NCBI RefSeq assembly: GCF_028550395.1
Contig: NZ_JAQQKW010000004.1
Location: forward strand, 310,001 to 374,000
Length of the DNA: 64,000 bases
Source of the DNA: Asticcacaulis currens
Lineage (GTDB): Bacteria; Pseudomonadota; Alphaproteobacteria; Caulobacterales; Caulobacteraceae
Direction of reading: 5' to 3'
Position numbers and translations under genes: made by a program. This document shows, piece after piece, positions 53,061 to 61,764 of this stretch; the stretch's first letter is position 1; every line of letters begins with the position of its first letter. Below the pieces are notes generated by a model, which was given only the letters and a program-made list of their open reading frames with translations, made no database searches and was not told the origin of the DNA.

Positions 53061-53081
53061 GCAGGGGCCTGTGGCCCCTGC
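53061..53081. repeat. GC-rich palindrome, copy 3
   Basis: GCAGGGGCC-TGT-GGCCCCTGC, within a ~75-bp unit (GGGCTTCGCCCGAAG, spacer, palindrome) that is repeated near 54878-54947. Confidence 0.55.
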
Positions 53082-53118
53082 GTCTTTCATCTTCTGTCTT
53101 TTCGTTCCCCCACCAAAG

Positions 53119-53133
53119 CGTTCCCGAAGTGAC
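53119..53133 (-). repeat. Inverted iteron
   Basis: CGTTCCCGAAGTGAC is the reverse complement of the iteron consensus with one mismatch. It lies 135 bp upstream of the direct iteron array. Confidence 0.7.
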
Positions 53134-53268
53134 GAATCACACTCCGGTGTTTGACAACAAACCATCACAAAAACCGAATCTGTTGACAGGAAGGGAATCG
53201 GTTTGAACGAGTTTTGAGCGAGGCTTGGCCAAATTGATTCAAAAACCACGGCCCCGCACCGGAGTTTC

Positions 53269-53371
53269 GACACATCGGGAACGGCCTTCGGCACATCGGG
53301 AACAATCCCCTGATACTTCGGGAACGCGGCATTTGACACTTCGGGAACGCAGACGCGACACAACGGGAACG
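53269..53371 (+). repeat. oriV: Iteron array, candidate replication origin
   Basis: Five 15-bp repeats of consensus GACACWTCGGGAACG start at 53269, 53290, 53312, 53335 and 53357, so spacing is 21-23 bp, about two helical turns. All face the same way. Members differ mainly at the first bases and at the fifth repeat (AACGGG). AT-rich sequence follows at 53400-53520. Together with the inverted copy upstream and the rep gene this is the expected layout of an iteron-controlled origin. Confidence 0.85.
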
Positions 53372-53565
53372 CTGTGGAGGCCTAGTCCGATGACTCCATT
53401 GCGAATTTCAGGCCTCTGGAGGCGTTTAACTCTGTAACTTAAGACTCTTGAACGTCTCTAACGCCTTCAGAGGTTTAGATAGGGAAAAGGTTTGAAAGGG
53501 CGTTTTGACAAGGGCCGGGGAGGGCGATAGGGTAATTGTAAGACATAATCAAACGGGAAACCGAA

Positions 53566-54603
53566 ATGCCAAAACCGACCTCTTTATCGCGCCGTCTGTT
53601 TATCGGGTCTGCGGCCGCTGCGGGCCTGAGTGCACCCGTCATCGCGCAGGCCAAAGACCCACCCATCGTCAACCCGATCATTGCGCAGCGTGCCGATCCG
53701 CAGATCCTCAAACACAGCGACGGCTATTACTATTTCATGGCCACGGTGCCGGAATATGATCGTCTGGTCATTCGGCGTGCGAAGACGCTGGGGGGGCTAT
53801 CGGCGGCAGACGAGGTGGTCGTGTGGCGGCGTCCGACCGAGGGCCGGATGGGCGGCTATATATGGGCGCCGGAGTTGCATCATTTCGATGGCCAGTGGCG
53901 GCTCTATTTCGGGGCCGGGGATAAGGGCGAGCCCTTCCGTGTGCGCACCTATGTCATCTCTACCGCCGAGGCCAATCCGTTGACGGCCAAGTGGAATGCC
54001 CCGGTTCAGGTGCAGATGCCCTGGGACACCTTCAATCTCGATGCCACCGTATTTGAGCATCGCGGGGTGCGTTACATGCTGTGGGCCCAGAAGGAGCCCG
54101 GCATCGACACCAATTCCAACCTCTACCTCGCGCCCATGGCCACGGCCACGACCTTTGCCGCGACGCCGGTGCGCCTGACCATCCCGACCTATGACTGGGA
54201 GACCGTGAAGTATAAGGTCGCCGAAGGGCCGGCGGTGCTGATCCGCAATGGCCGCATCTTCGTGACCTATTCGGCCTCCGCGACCGATCATAACTACTGT
54301 CTGGGGCTTCTGACGGCCAGGGCCGATGCCGACCTGATGGACCCCGCCTCATGGAGCAAGTCGCCCGTACCCGTCTTCGTCAGCTCGGAAAAGAACACTA
54401 TCTGGGGGCCGGGGCACAATGGCTTCACCGTCGATGAGCGCGGCCGCGATGTCATCGTCTATCACGCCCGCGACTACAAGGAGATCAAGGGCAACTCGCT
54501 TTTTGACCCTAACCGCCACTCCAGATTGCAATACGTGAAGTGGCGTAAGGATGGGACGCCCGATTTCGGTGAACCCGTGCCCGTGGGGCCACTGAAACGC
54601 TGA
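53566..54603 (+). CDS. Secreted GH43 family glycosidase
   Basis: 345 residues. A twin-arginine signal (SRRLFIGSAAAAG, cleavage near IAQA) precedes a five-bladed beta-propeller. The GH43 acidic triad is visible: Asp in RADPQILK, Asp in NLDATVFEH, and Glu in VAEGPAVL. Family members remove arabinose or xylose side chains from plant polysaccharides, and this fits the GH105/GH2 pair in the window. ATG 53566 follows GAAA; the region between the iterons and this gene (53372-53565) is AT-rich with no gene. Confidence 0.88.
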   Translation: MPKPTSLSRRLFIGSAAAAGLSAPVIAQAKDPPIVNPIIAQRADPQILKHSDGYYYFMATVPEYDRLVIRRAKTLGGLSAADEVVVWRRPTEGRMGGYIWAPELHHFDGQWRLYFGAGDKGEPFRVRTYVISTAEANPLTAKWNAPVQVQMPWDTFNLDATVFEHRGVRYMLWAQKEPGIDTNSNLYLAPMATATTFAATPVRLTIPTYDWETVKYKVAEGPAVLIRNGRIFVTYSASATDHNYCLGLLTARADADLMDPASWSKSPVPVFVSSEKNTIWGPGHNGFTVDERGRDVIVYHARDYKEIKGNSLFDPNRHSRLQYVKWRKDGTPDFGEPVPVGPLKR

Positions 54604-55068
54604 ATTTCTGATTCAAAATCAGAGTCTTAACGGCGAAACGAGGCTGAAATCTTCTGCGGATATCGCCGAGGCGCTCAGGCGGCCCGTGAGGGGCCTTCGG
54701 ACGCCATTTTGATGTCCTATGGCCAAAGCCAACAAATCCGCTGTACGGGCTTCTGAGGGCCCTTTACGTGGATTTGTGATTTTGGCGCTTTTTTTAGAAG
54801 TCAAATGAAGGGCCGCGGGCCCCTTCACCCCCTAAACAATAGCGCAATCGGCTGGCCGAGTGCAAAGGGGGATAGGGGAGGGGCTTCACCCGAAGACCGG
54901 CTCGCACCGCGTTTCGGGGGGCAGGGGTCGTGACCCCTGCATTCTTGTTCATGTTCGAGCAAAGTGAATTTCCGAACCTGTAGAATTTATCAGGTTAGAA
55001 AAATCCGATTTTCATAACATGTGAGGGGTGAAGTTTTGGGGACCCCGTACTCACTCTCGCGACACCCC
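54604..55068. other. 465-bp gap between GH43 and iolB
   Basis: No supported gene. It contains the second copy of the composite unit (GGGGCTTCACCCGAAG near 54880, then the palindrome at 54921) and a T-rich tract at 54785. Probably terminators of the converging genes plus dispersed repeats. Confidence 0.5.
54921..54940. repeat. GC-rich palindrome, copy 4
   Basis: GCAGGGGTC-GT-GACCCCTGC, in the same composite context as copy 3. Confidence 0.5.
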
Positions 55069-55872
55069 TCAGCCCTTCAGCATCCACTCGTGCTGCGGGT
55101 CATTGCGGAAGATCCAGCGGCGTTCCGGCCCGGCCATAACGTTGAGGTAGTAGAGGCTGTAGCCATGCGGCGCGCCGACCGGGTGATAGCCGCGCGGGAC
55201 CAGCACCACGTCGCCGTCTTCGACCAGCACGGCTTCATCGAGGCTGCGGTCGTCGGTATAGACGCGTTGAAAGCCGAAACCCTGCGGTGGGTCGATACGG
55301 TGATAATAGGTTTCTTCGAGCTGCGTCTCCAACTCAGGCTCAGCGCTGTCGTGCTTGTGTGGCGGATAGCTCGACCAGTGACCGGCGGGGGTGACCACTT
55401 CGACCACCAGCAGGCTGTGGGCCGGGCGGTCCTGCGGCAGGATGTTGCGGACGTAGCGGGTATTGGTGCCCTGACCGCGCACTTCGCGCGACATTTCGGA
55501 GGCCGTGATCTGACGCACCGCATCACCGGCCTGACCCGGTGCGGTGCACACGGCCAGCTCAACGGCGTCCTGAGCCGTGACGCCAAAAGCGGTAGCGGGC
55601 GGTACGAAGACGGCGCCTGGCGGCGCGTCCTCGAACGGCGAGCGACGACCACCCACAGCGGCGAAGTGTTCTGTCCCGGCCTCTATATCGGCCGTGCCAC
55701 TCACGATGACGAGGCAGGTTTCGCGCGTCTCGTCCTGCCCACGATAGGTCTGACCGGCCACCAGCCGCACCAGCGTGAAACCGACATAGGTCCAGCCCGC
55801 CGACTGCGGCGTGATGACGGTGACGCGGCCTTCGGCATCGGGCGGGGTCGGGCGAACGCGCAGGCGGCTCAT
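55069..55872 (-). CDS. iolB: 5-deoxy-glucuronate isomerase
   Basis: 267 residues, the normal IolB length. Bicupin fold with metal-binding segments SSYPPHKHD and LEETYYHRIDPPQGFGFQRVY, and GYHPVGAPHGYSLYYLN near the end. It converts 5-deoxy-D-glucuronate to 5-dehydro-2-deoxy-D-gluconate, the substrate of IolC. The start ATG at 55872 overlaps the stop of iolE by four bases (ATGA). It is the last gene of the iolCDEB operon. Confidence 0.95.
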   Translation of the reverse strand: MSRLRVRPTPPDAEGRVTVITPQSAGWTYVGFTLVRLVAGQTYRGQDETRETCLVIVSGTADIEAGTEHFAAVGGRRSPFEDAPPGAVFVPPATAFGVTAQDAVELAVCTAPGQAGDAVRQITASEMSREVRGQGTNTRYVRNILPQDRPAHSLLVVEVVTPAGHWSSYPPHKHDSAEPELETQLEETYYHRIDPPQGFGFQRVYTDDRSLDEAVLVEDGDVVLVPRGYHPVGAPHGYSLYYLNVMAGPERRWIFRNDPQHEWMLKG

Positions 55873-56771
55873 CGGGCGGCCTCTGACAGACCGGCGGCCT
55901 GAGCGGCGGTACGCAGGGTTTTCAGCCCCAGCTCGGCATAGGCGCGCGGATCGGCCTTTGCCGGGTCCTGCTCAGCCTCGATAATGATCCAGCCAGCATA
56001 GCCAATGCGTTTCAGGCCCTGCATGACGCGGTCAAAGTCAATCGAGCCGTCGCCCGGCACGGTGAACATGCCGGCCAGCACGCCGTTGAGGAAGCTGTCA
56101 TCAGCCCCGGCGGTCTGGTCAAACACGGCCTGACGCACATCCTTGCAATGGACGTGGACGATGCGTTCCGGATGGCTGTCGATCAGGCCATAGGGGTCGA
56201 TACCGCCCAGAACCGCGTGGCCCGTATCGAGCGTCACCCCGACATTGGGCGTGGTGTGGGCCAGAAACGCCTTGAGGTCCGCTTCGTCCTGTACGACCGT
56301 CCCCAGATGGTAGTGGTAGGCGAGTTTGAGGCCCTGAGCGTTGACATAGTCGGCCACCGCGCTGAGACGCGCCCCAAAACGTGCCCAGCCCTCGGCATCG
56401 AGATGCGGGCGGTCCTTTAGCGGGATGTGTTTCTGCCCGTGGATGGCATTGCTCGTTTCGGCGATGACGAAAACGCGGCTGCCCATCGCTTTCAGAAGCG
56501 CCAGATGCCCTTGCAGGGCGTCGATTTCGGCCTCGGCGTCGCGTGTCAGAAGCTCGCAGCTATACCAGCCGCCGACCAGCTCGAGCCCATAGCCGCCCAG
56601 CAGGGCCTTCAGCACCGGGGCGTCCTTGGGGAATTTGCCACCCAGCTCCGATCCGGCGAAACCGACCTCGGCAATGTCCTTCAGGACGCTGTCGAGCGGG
56701 GTATCGCCGCCCAGTTCAGGCATGTCGTCATTGATCCAGGCAATGGGGCTGACGCCGAAGGTAATGGTCAT
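55869..56771 (-). CDS. iolE: myo-Inosose-2 dehydratase
   Basis: 300 residues with the xylose-isomerase-like TIM barrel. Recognisable segments are FGVSPIAWINDDMPELGGDT, GFAGSELGGKFP, LVGGWYSCELL, LAYHYHLGT, and VGVTLDTGHAVLGG with metal-ligand residues. It dehydrates scyllo-inosose to 3D-trihydroxycyclohexane-1,2-dione, which IolD then opens. It overlaps iolD by four bases upstream and iolB by four bases downstream, so it is translationally coupled to both. Confidence 0.95.
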   Translation of the reverse strand: MTITFGVSPIAWINDDMPELGGDTPLDSVLKDIAEVGFAGSELGGKFPKDAPVLKALLGGYGLELVGGWYSCELLTRDAEAEIDALQGHLALLKAMGSRVFVIAETSNAIHGQKHIPLKDRPHLDAEGWARFGARLSAVADYVNAQGLKLAYHYHLGTVVQDEADLKAFLAHTTPNVGVTLDTGHAVLGGIDPYGLIDSHPERIVHVHCKDVRQAVFDQTAGADDSFLNGVLAGMFTVPGDGSIDFDRVMQGLKRIGYAGWIIIEAEQDPAKADPRAYAELGLKTLRTAAQAAGLSEAAR

Positions 56772-58594
56772 GAGGGGTCCCTGAGTGTTTTGAGTTTTTG
56801 GTCATAGACGCTGCGCGCAGCCCGCACGGCGGCGGAATCCGAGACTTCGGGGACGGCCACGTCCCACCAGGCCCCGCCTTCGCCAAGCCCTTGCGTGGCC
56901 TCGGTTTCGATGAGGATCAGATTGACACCGCCGCGCGTTCTGGCGGCATCGATAGCGGTTTCGAGAGCGTCGATTGTGGCCGCGTGCACCGCATGGGCCC
57001 CCATGGCGCGGGCGTGGGCCACGAAGTCGATATCCGGCAGGGTTTCGTGGTGACTGTCTTCGAGGCGGTTGTTGAAGGGCGCTCCACCCGTCGCCTTTTG
57101 CAGGCGATGGATGCAGCCAAAGCCGCGATTGTCGATCAGGATGACGGTCAGGCGCACGCCCATCATCACGGCGGTGGCCAGCTCTGAGTTCATCATCATA
57201 TAGCTGCCGTCGCCGACCAGCACATAGACCTCGCGCTCAGGCGCGGCCATGGCGACGCCCAACCCGCCGGCGACCTCATAACCCATGCAGGAATAGCCGT
57301 ATTCCATATGATAGCCGCCGCTCTGGCGCGTGCGCCACAGCTTGTGCATATCGCCGGGCAGGCCCCCGGCGGCGGCCACGACCACGGCGTTTTCCGGGGC
57401 ACAGCGCATCAGCGCGCCCAGCACCTGCGCCTCGGTGGGCGTGCCTTGTGCGGCCATAACTGCGTCGGCGCGGGCCTCCCAGACCGTGCGGGCGGCACTC
57501 AGACGCTCGGCCCAGTCCGGCGGGGCGTGATAGTCACTCGTGATCTGCGACAGGACGGTTTTCGCGTCACCAATGACCGGCAGGGCGTCGAACTTGTGCG
57601 CATCAAACGCCGCCGTATTGATCGAGGCGATGCGCGCCTGCGGGAAGAGGGCGGCCGAACCGGTCGTGAAATCCTGTAGCCGTGTGCCGACGGCGATGAT
57701 CAGGTCGGCCTCACGCGCGGCCTGATTGGCGGCGTCCGTGCCGGTGACGCCGATGGCCCCCAGATTGAGCGGGTGGTCATGGGGCAGGGCGCCCTTGCCG
57801 GCTTGCGTCTCACAAAAGGGAATCCCGTGACTCAGGCAGAAGGCCGACAGGGCGCTTTCGGCCTGACTGTAGCGTACGCCACCCCCGGTGATAACTAGCG
57901 GGCGTTTGGCCTCAGTCAGCGCCTGTTGCAGGGTGACCAGATCATGGGCATCGGCCGGGGCGCGCCGGAGGGGCCATAGACGCGGCTCAAAGAATTTGGC
58001 TGGATAGTCAAAGGCTTCAGCCTGCACATCCTGACACAGGGCCAAAGTCACCGGGCCGCAGTTGGCCGAATCGGTCAGCACGGCCATGGCGGCGGGCAGG
58101 GCCTTCAGTATCTGTTCCGGGCGGGTGATGCGGTCGAAATAGCGCGAGACGGGCCTAAAACAGTCATTGGCCGAGACGGTGGCGTCGCCGAACGCCTCGA
58201 TCTGCTGCAAGACCGGGTCGGGGCGGCGGCTGGCATAGACGTCGCCGGGCAGGAAGAGGACCGGCAGACGGTTGACATGGGCGACGGCGGCGGCGGTGAC
58301 CATATTGGTCGCCCCCGGCCCGATGGAGGTGGTGCAGGCAAAGGCGCGCCGGCGCGCCATCTGCTTGGCATAGGCGATGGCGGCGTGCGCCATGCCCTGT
58401 TCGTTATGGGCGCGGTAAGTGGGCAGGCGGTCACGCACCGCATAGAGGGCTTCGCCCAGCCCCGCCACATTGCCGTGCCCGAAAATGGCCCAGACGCCGG
58501 CAAAAAAGGGCACAGGGCCGTCCTCTGAGTCGACCATTTGCACGGCCATCCAGCGCGTCAGGGCCTGAGCCATGGTCAGTCGGATAAGGGTCAT
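56768..58594 (-). CDS. iolD: 3D-trihydroxycyclohexane-1,2-dione hydrolase (ThDP enzyme)
   Basis: 608 residues. Thiamine-diphosphate enzyme layout: the catalytic Glu in AHNEQGMAHAA near residue 58, a central domain (LVITGGGVRYSQAE), and the ThDP/Mg motif VGDGSYMMMNSELATA near the C terminus. GAWWDVAVPEVS near the end is typical of IolD. It opens the ring of the diketone made by IolE to 5-deoxy-glucuronate. ATG 58594 follows GGGAGAG. It starts 15 bp after iolC stops. Confidence 0.95.
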   Translation of the reverse strand: MTLIRLTMAQALTRWMAVQMVDSEDGPVPFFAGVWAIFGHGNVAGLGEALYAVRDRLPTYRAHNEQGMAHAAIAYAKQMARRRAFACTTSIGPGATNMVTAAAVAHVNRLPVLFLPGDVYASRRPDPVLQQIEAFGDATVSANDCFRPVSRYFDRITRPEQILKALPAAMAVLTDSANCGPVTLALCQDVQAEAFDYPAKFFEPRLWPLRRAPADAHDLVTLQQALTEAKRPLVITGGGVRYSQAESALSAFCLSHGIPFCETQAGKGALPHDHPLNLGAIGVTGTDAANQAAREADLIIAVGTRLQDFTTGSAALFPQARIASINTAAFDAHKFDALPVIGDAKTVLSQITSDYHAPPDWAERLSAARTVWEARADAVMAAQGTPTEAQVLGALMRCAPENAVVVAAAGGLPGDMHKLWRTRQSGGYHMEYGYSCMGYEVAGGLGVAMAAPEREVYVLVGDGSYMMMNSELATAVMMGVRLTVILIDNRGFGCIHRLQKATGGAPFNNRLEDSHHETLPDIDFVAHARAMGAHAVHAATIDALETAIDAARTRGGVNLILIETEATQGLGEGGAWWDVAVPEVSDSAAVRAARSVYDQKLKTLRDPS

Positions 58595-58608
58595 GGCGTC
58601 TCTCCCGG

Positions 58609-60525
58609 TTATTGGCGGGGCTGACGAATGGCCCGCCACCCGTCCACCAGCCGCGACAGCTTGTCTGCCATGACGGCGGTGGCGGCGTCATCATCCATTT
58701 CGCCCCGCAGCCACTGGGCTGCGACGTCGTGGAAGATAGTCCGCCCGATGGCAAAACCTTTCACGCACTCAAAGCGGGCGGCGACCGCAAAGGCTTCCAG
58801 AAGCTCACTTTCGGGTGCCGAGAGCCCCAGAACCACCACGCCGCGACAAAAGGGGTCATTATCAGCGATGACGGCTTCGATGTGTCGCCAGTTGTCGGCG
58901 TCGGCGACGGGTTCCAGCTTCCACCAGTCGGGCTTGATGCCAAGGTCGTACAGGCGCTGCATCCCGCGCGCGCGGGTCGTGGCGTCCGACGCCATACCGG
59001 CGGGCAGGATCAGTTCAAGCAGCAGTTCATGGCCTGAGCGACGGCAGGCATCGAACAGGGTGATCAACTGACGCTCCTGTTCGTCGCGCAGGGCCTTCTC
59101 GTCGTCAGGATGATAGAGGACCAGGCACTTAACCACCTGATTGACGGGCCAGGTGTGCAGGTCGAGCCCCACATCGGCCCCGGTTTCAAATTGCAGCGGT
59201 CGTGATTTCGGCACCTCGACCGGGCGGCCGATCCAGTAGGTCGTGTGTCCTGCCTCGCTGAGCGCCTCGGCGCCGTAGCGGCCATCGAGCAGCACGCCGA
59301 AATCGGCATGACCCTGCGCCAGATGGTCCACGGCCCGGAGCGCCAGCCGCTTGAAGGCCGAAACGCGCGACAGGTCGGCCCCGAAATCGCTGGCCATCTC
59401 CTCGAACTGGAAACGGTGATCCATGGCGAGGATCATCAGGGCGTCGTAGTCGCGGTGGCGCGTGCGCGCCCAGTGCAGGTGATCGAGCGCGTTTTGGGCC
59501 TCCCCCGTCATCGGGTGCTGCGCGGCCATGAAGGCCTGCAATTCATCAAAGGTCGGCATTGCCGGGGCGCAGGAATGGCGCGTCACCACCAGCGCGCCGC
59601 AGGCATTGGCCCAGCGCCCGCAGGTGGCGAGGTCTTCGCCACCCAGCCAGCCGCGCAGAAAACCGGCGCTGAAGGCATCGCCGGCCCCCAGCACATTCAT
59701 CACCTCAATGGCAAAGCCCGGCACGACCAGCCCGTCAGCGATGCGGTCGGGCACCTCGCCGGGGAAGATGGCGCAGCCATCCGGCCCCAGCTTGCACACC
59801 AGTATGGCGTTTGTCTGGGCGCGGATGGCCTTCAGCGCGGTAATCACATCCTCATGCCCACCCAGAATCCGCACTTCTTCCTCGGTGCCGATAATCAGGT
59901 CACACAGGGGCGTGACGGTGGCCAGACGCCGCGTCACTTCCGGATCGGCGACGTAGCGCTGCTCACCCATATCGCGGGTGGTCAGGCCCCACAGGACGGG
60001 GCGGTAGTCGATGTCAAAGGCGATCTGACCGCCGGCGGCCTTTACCTGCCGCACGGCCTCCAGACTGGCGGCAAAGACGCCCGGCTGCGACAAGTGGGTG
60101 CCATCAATAACCAGCGCGCGCGCCGAGATGAGCCAGGCCGGGTCGATATCGGCCATATCAATGGCCATATCGGCGCAATTTTCGCGGTAAAAGATAAGCG
60201 GGAAGGTGTCCTTATCGACGATCCCCAGAAGCACCAGCGCCGTCAGCCTTGCCGGATCGGTCACCACGCCGGCCGTATCGACGCCTTCGCGGCGCAGGGC
60301 CTCAAGGATGAAGCGGCCCATATGGTCAGCCCCGACACGCGTGATCAGCCCGGCCTTCAGCCCCAGCCGCGCCGCCCCGATGGCGGTGTTGGTCGGGCTG
60401 CCGCCGACATATTTGGCAAACGAGGCCATGTCTTCGAGACGGCCACCGATCTGCTGCCCGTACAGGTCCACACTGGACCGGCCCAGCGTGATGACATCCA
60501 GTCCGCCAAGGGTGCGAGCGCCCAT
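58609..60525 (-). CDS. iolC: 5-Dehydro-2-deoxygluconokinase fused to a DUF2090 aldolase-like domain
   Basis: 638 residues. The first ~330 are a PfkB-type sugar kinase: GRSSVDLYGQQIGG, YVGGSPTNTAIGAARLG and the anion-hole GAGDAFSAGFLRGW with catalytic Asp. From about residue 350 a DUF2090 TIM-barrel domain follows (YDALMILAMDHRFQFE...PDWWKLEPV). It is common in proteobacterial IolC proteins and proposed to act as the downstream aldolase (IolJ role). ATG 60525 follows GGGAGG. First gene of iolCDEB, transcribed from the operator region at 60538-60717. iolA is not in the window. Confidence 0.93.
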   Translation of the reverse strand: MGARTLGGLDVITLGRSSVDLYGQQIGGRLEDMASFAKYVGGSPTNTAIGAARLGLKAGLITRVGADHMGRFILEALRREGVDTAGVVTDPARLTALVLLGIVDKDTFPLIFYRENCADMAIDMADIDPAWLISARALVIDGTHLSQPGVFAASLEAVRQVKAAGGQIAFDIDYRPVLWGLTTRDMGEQRYVADPEVTRRLATVTPLCDLIIGTEEEVRILGGHEDVITALKAIRAQTNAILVCKLGPDGCAIFPGEVPDRIADGLVVPGFAIEVMNVLGAGDAFSAGFLRGWLGGEDLATCGRWANACGALVVTRHSCAPAMPTFDELQAFMAAQHPMTGEAQNALDHLHWARTRHRDYDALMILAMDHRFQFEEMASDFGADLSRVSAFKRLALRAVDHLAQGHADFGVLLDGRYGAEALSEAGHTTYWIGRPVEVPKSRPLQFETGADVGLDLHTWPVNQVVKCLVLYHPDDEKALRDEQERQLITLFDACRRSGHELLLELILPAGMASDATTRARGMQRLYDLGIKPDWWKLEPVADADNWRHIEAVIADNDPFCRGVVVLGLSAPESELLEAFAVAARFECVKGFAIGRTIFHDVAAQWLRGEMDDDAATAVMADKLSRLVDGWRAIRQPRQ

Positions 60526-60561
60526 AAAACCTCCCACGAGGCGCTTGAACCGGCCTCTTTT

Positions 60562-60575
60562 GGAATGTTTATTTC
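60562..60575. promoter_or_regulatory. Candidate RpiR operator before iolC
   Basis: GGAATGTTTATTTC matches the two 14-mers upstream of iolG (consensus GGAATRWWTRTTYC). Further GGAAT and TTTCA repeats follow to 60615, suggesting several binding sites in the iolC promoter region. Confidence 0.6.
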
Positions 60576-60717
60576 TTTATTTGGAATTTTGCAATTATCA
60601 TTTCAAAAATGATTTCACCCTTGCGATGAGAGAGGAATGATCTTTTCAGAATCATTCCGCTCAAGCCGCCATTGAGGCGGCGGCCAAGGTGGCGAAGCCG
60701 CCGCCCGGCGAGGGGCT

Positions 60718-61584
60718 TTAGGTGGCAAAGGCGTAGGCCACGACGAGGGACTGCGCCAGACACAGGGGCGCGGTCAGCGAACGAAAGGCGCGCACTTCCG
60801 ATTCGCGCAGCAGCAGGCTCTGATGCCCCGGCTTGACGAGAGGCGAGACATTGGAATCGGTGATCGACAGCACCTGCGCGCAGCGTTCCAGCGCCAGCGC
60901 ATGGCAACGCACGGTTTCTTCGGCATAGGGCCGGAAACTGATGGCAATCAAAAGGTCGTCGGCGCGGATGCCGCGCGCCTGCTGCTCCCAAAGCCCGCCC
61001 GCACCATCCAAAAACACCACGCGCTTGCCCGCGCGCTGAAGCGCGTAGGCGAGGTAGGAGGCGACCGGAAAGGCGCGGCGAAACCCGGCAATATAGACGT
61101 TGTCGGCGGCGATAATGGCCTCGACGCTGGTGCGAATCTGCTCGGCCGAGACGCTTTGCCGCAAATGGGTGAGGGCCAGAATATCGGCTTCGGCAAACTC
61201 ATCCAGAATGGAACTGAGTCCCTCGGCCCCTATACCCTCAGAGGCCCCGAAGGCGCGGGCCCGCTCGCCATAGGCCAGACTGATATGGCTGGAGAGCAGC
61301 TCATCGCGGATGACCTTCTGCATCTGAGACGCCCCGGCATAGCCCAGCGTCTTGGCAAAGCGCACCAGTGCCGAAGGCTGTACATCGGCGCGTTCGGCGA
61401 CCACGGCCAGCGTCTCGAACGCCACGTCTTCGGGCTTGTCCAGCACGAAACTGGCCACCTGTTTCATGCGCCGTGAGGCGTCGTCATACTGGCGCATGAT
61501 GGCCGCGCGCAAAGCCTCCAGCGTTTGCGGGGCGTCACCGCCGGGGGTGGCGTCTTCAGGGGTTTCCGCCGGGTGTGGGCTCAT
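60718..61584 (-). CDS. RpiR/MurR-family regulator of the iol genes
   Basis: 288 residues. An N-terminal helix-turn-helix of the RpiR type (YDDASRRMKQVASFVLDKPE...SALVRFAKTLGYAGASQMQK) is followed by a SIS sugar-phosphate-binding domain (AADNVYIAGFRRAFPVASYLA, LLIAISFRPYAEETV). RpiR-type regulators often repress inositol genes in alphaproteobacteria and are released by a phosphorylated intermediate such as the IolC product. It lies between the divergent iolG and the iolC promoter, with matching 14-bp sites on both sides. Confidence 0.88.
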   Translation of the reverse strand: MSPHPAETPEDATPGGDAPQTLEALRAAIMRQYDDASRRMKQVASFVLDKPEDVAFETLAVVAERADVQPSALVRFAKTLGYAGASQMQKVIRDELLSSHISLAYGERARAFGASEGIGAEGLSSILDEFAEADILALTHLRQSVSAEQIRTSVEAIIAADNVYIAGFRRAFPVASYLAYALQRAGKRVVFLDGAGGLWEQQARGIRADDLLIAISFRPYAEETVRCHALALERCAQVLSITDSNVSPLVKPGHQSLLLRESEVRAFRSLTAPLCLAQSLVVAYAFAT

Positions 61585-61639
61585 CGGGGCACTCCGCCGC
61601 TGAGAAGAGAATCAAGCATTTTCCAAGTTGACACAATAT

Positions 61640-61719
61640 GGAATATTTGTTCCAAAATGCAAAGCCAGACGTGGAACCCTTTTGTAAGGCTTGGGTTTCA
61701 AAAATGGAATAAATATTTC
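61640..61719. promoter_or_regulatory. Two candidate RpiR operators before iolG
   Basis: GGAATATTTGTTCC (61640-61653, within a longer TGGAA/TTCCA palindrome) and GGAATAAATATTTC (61706-61719), 66 bp apart. They sit between the divergent regulator and iolG starts and match the site before iolC. Confidence 0.65.
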
Positions 61720-61764
61720 AAAGCGGGATCAGGCTTGCGCCGTACCCAAACCAAAGGAAACGCA

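Noticed and set aside
59245-60612. Long plus-strand frame opposite iolC
   Set aside because: High-GC antisense shadow; the minus strand encodes a clear PfkB kinase with a DUF2090 domain.
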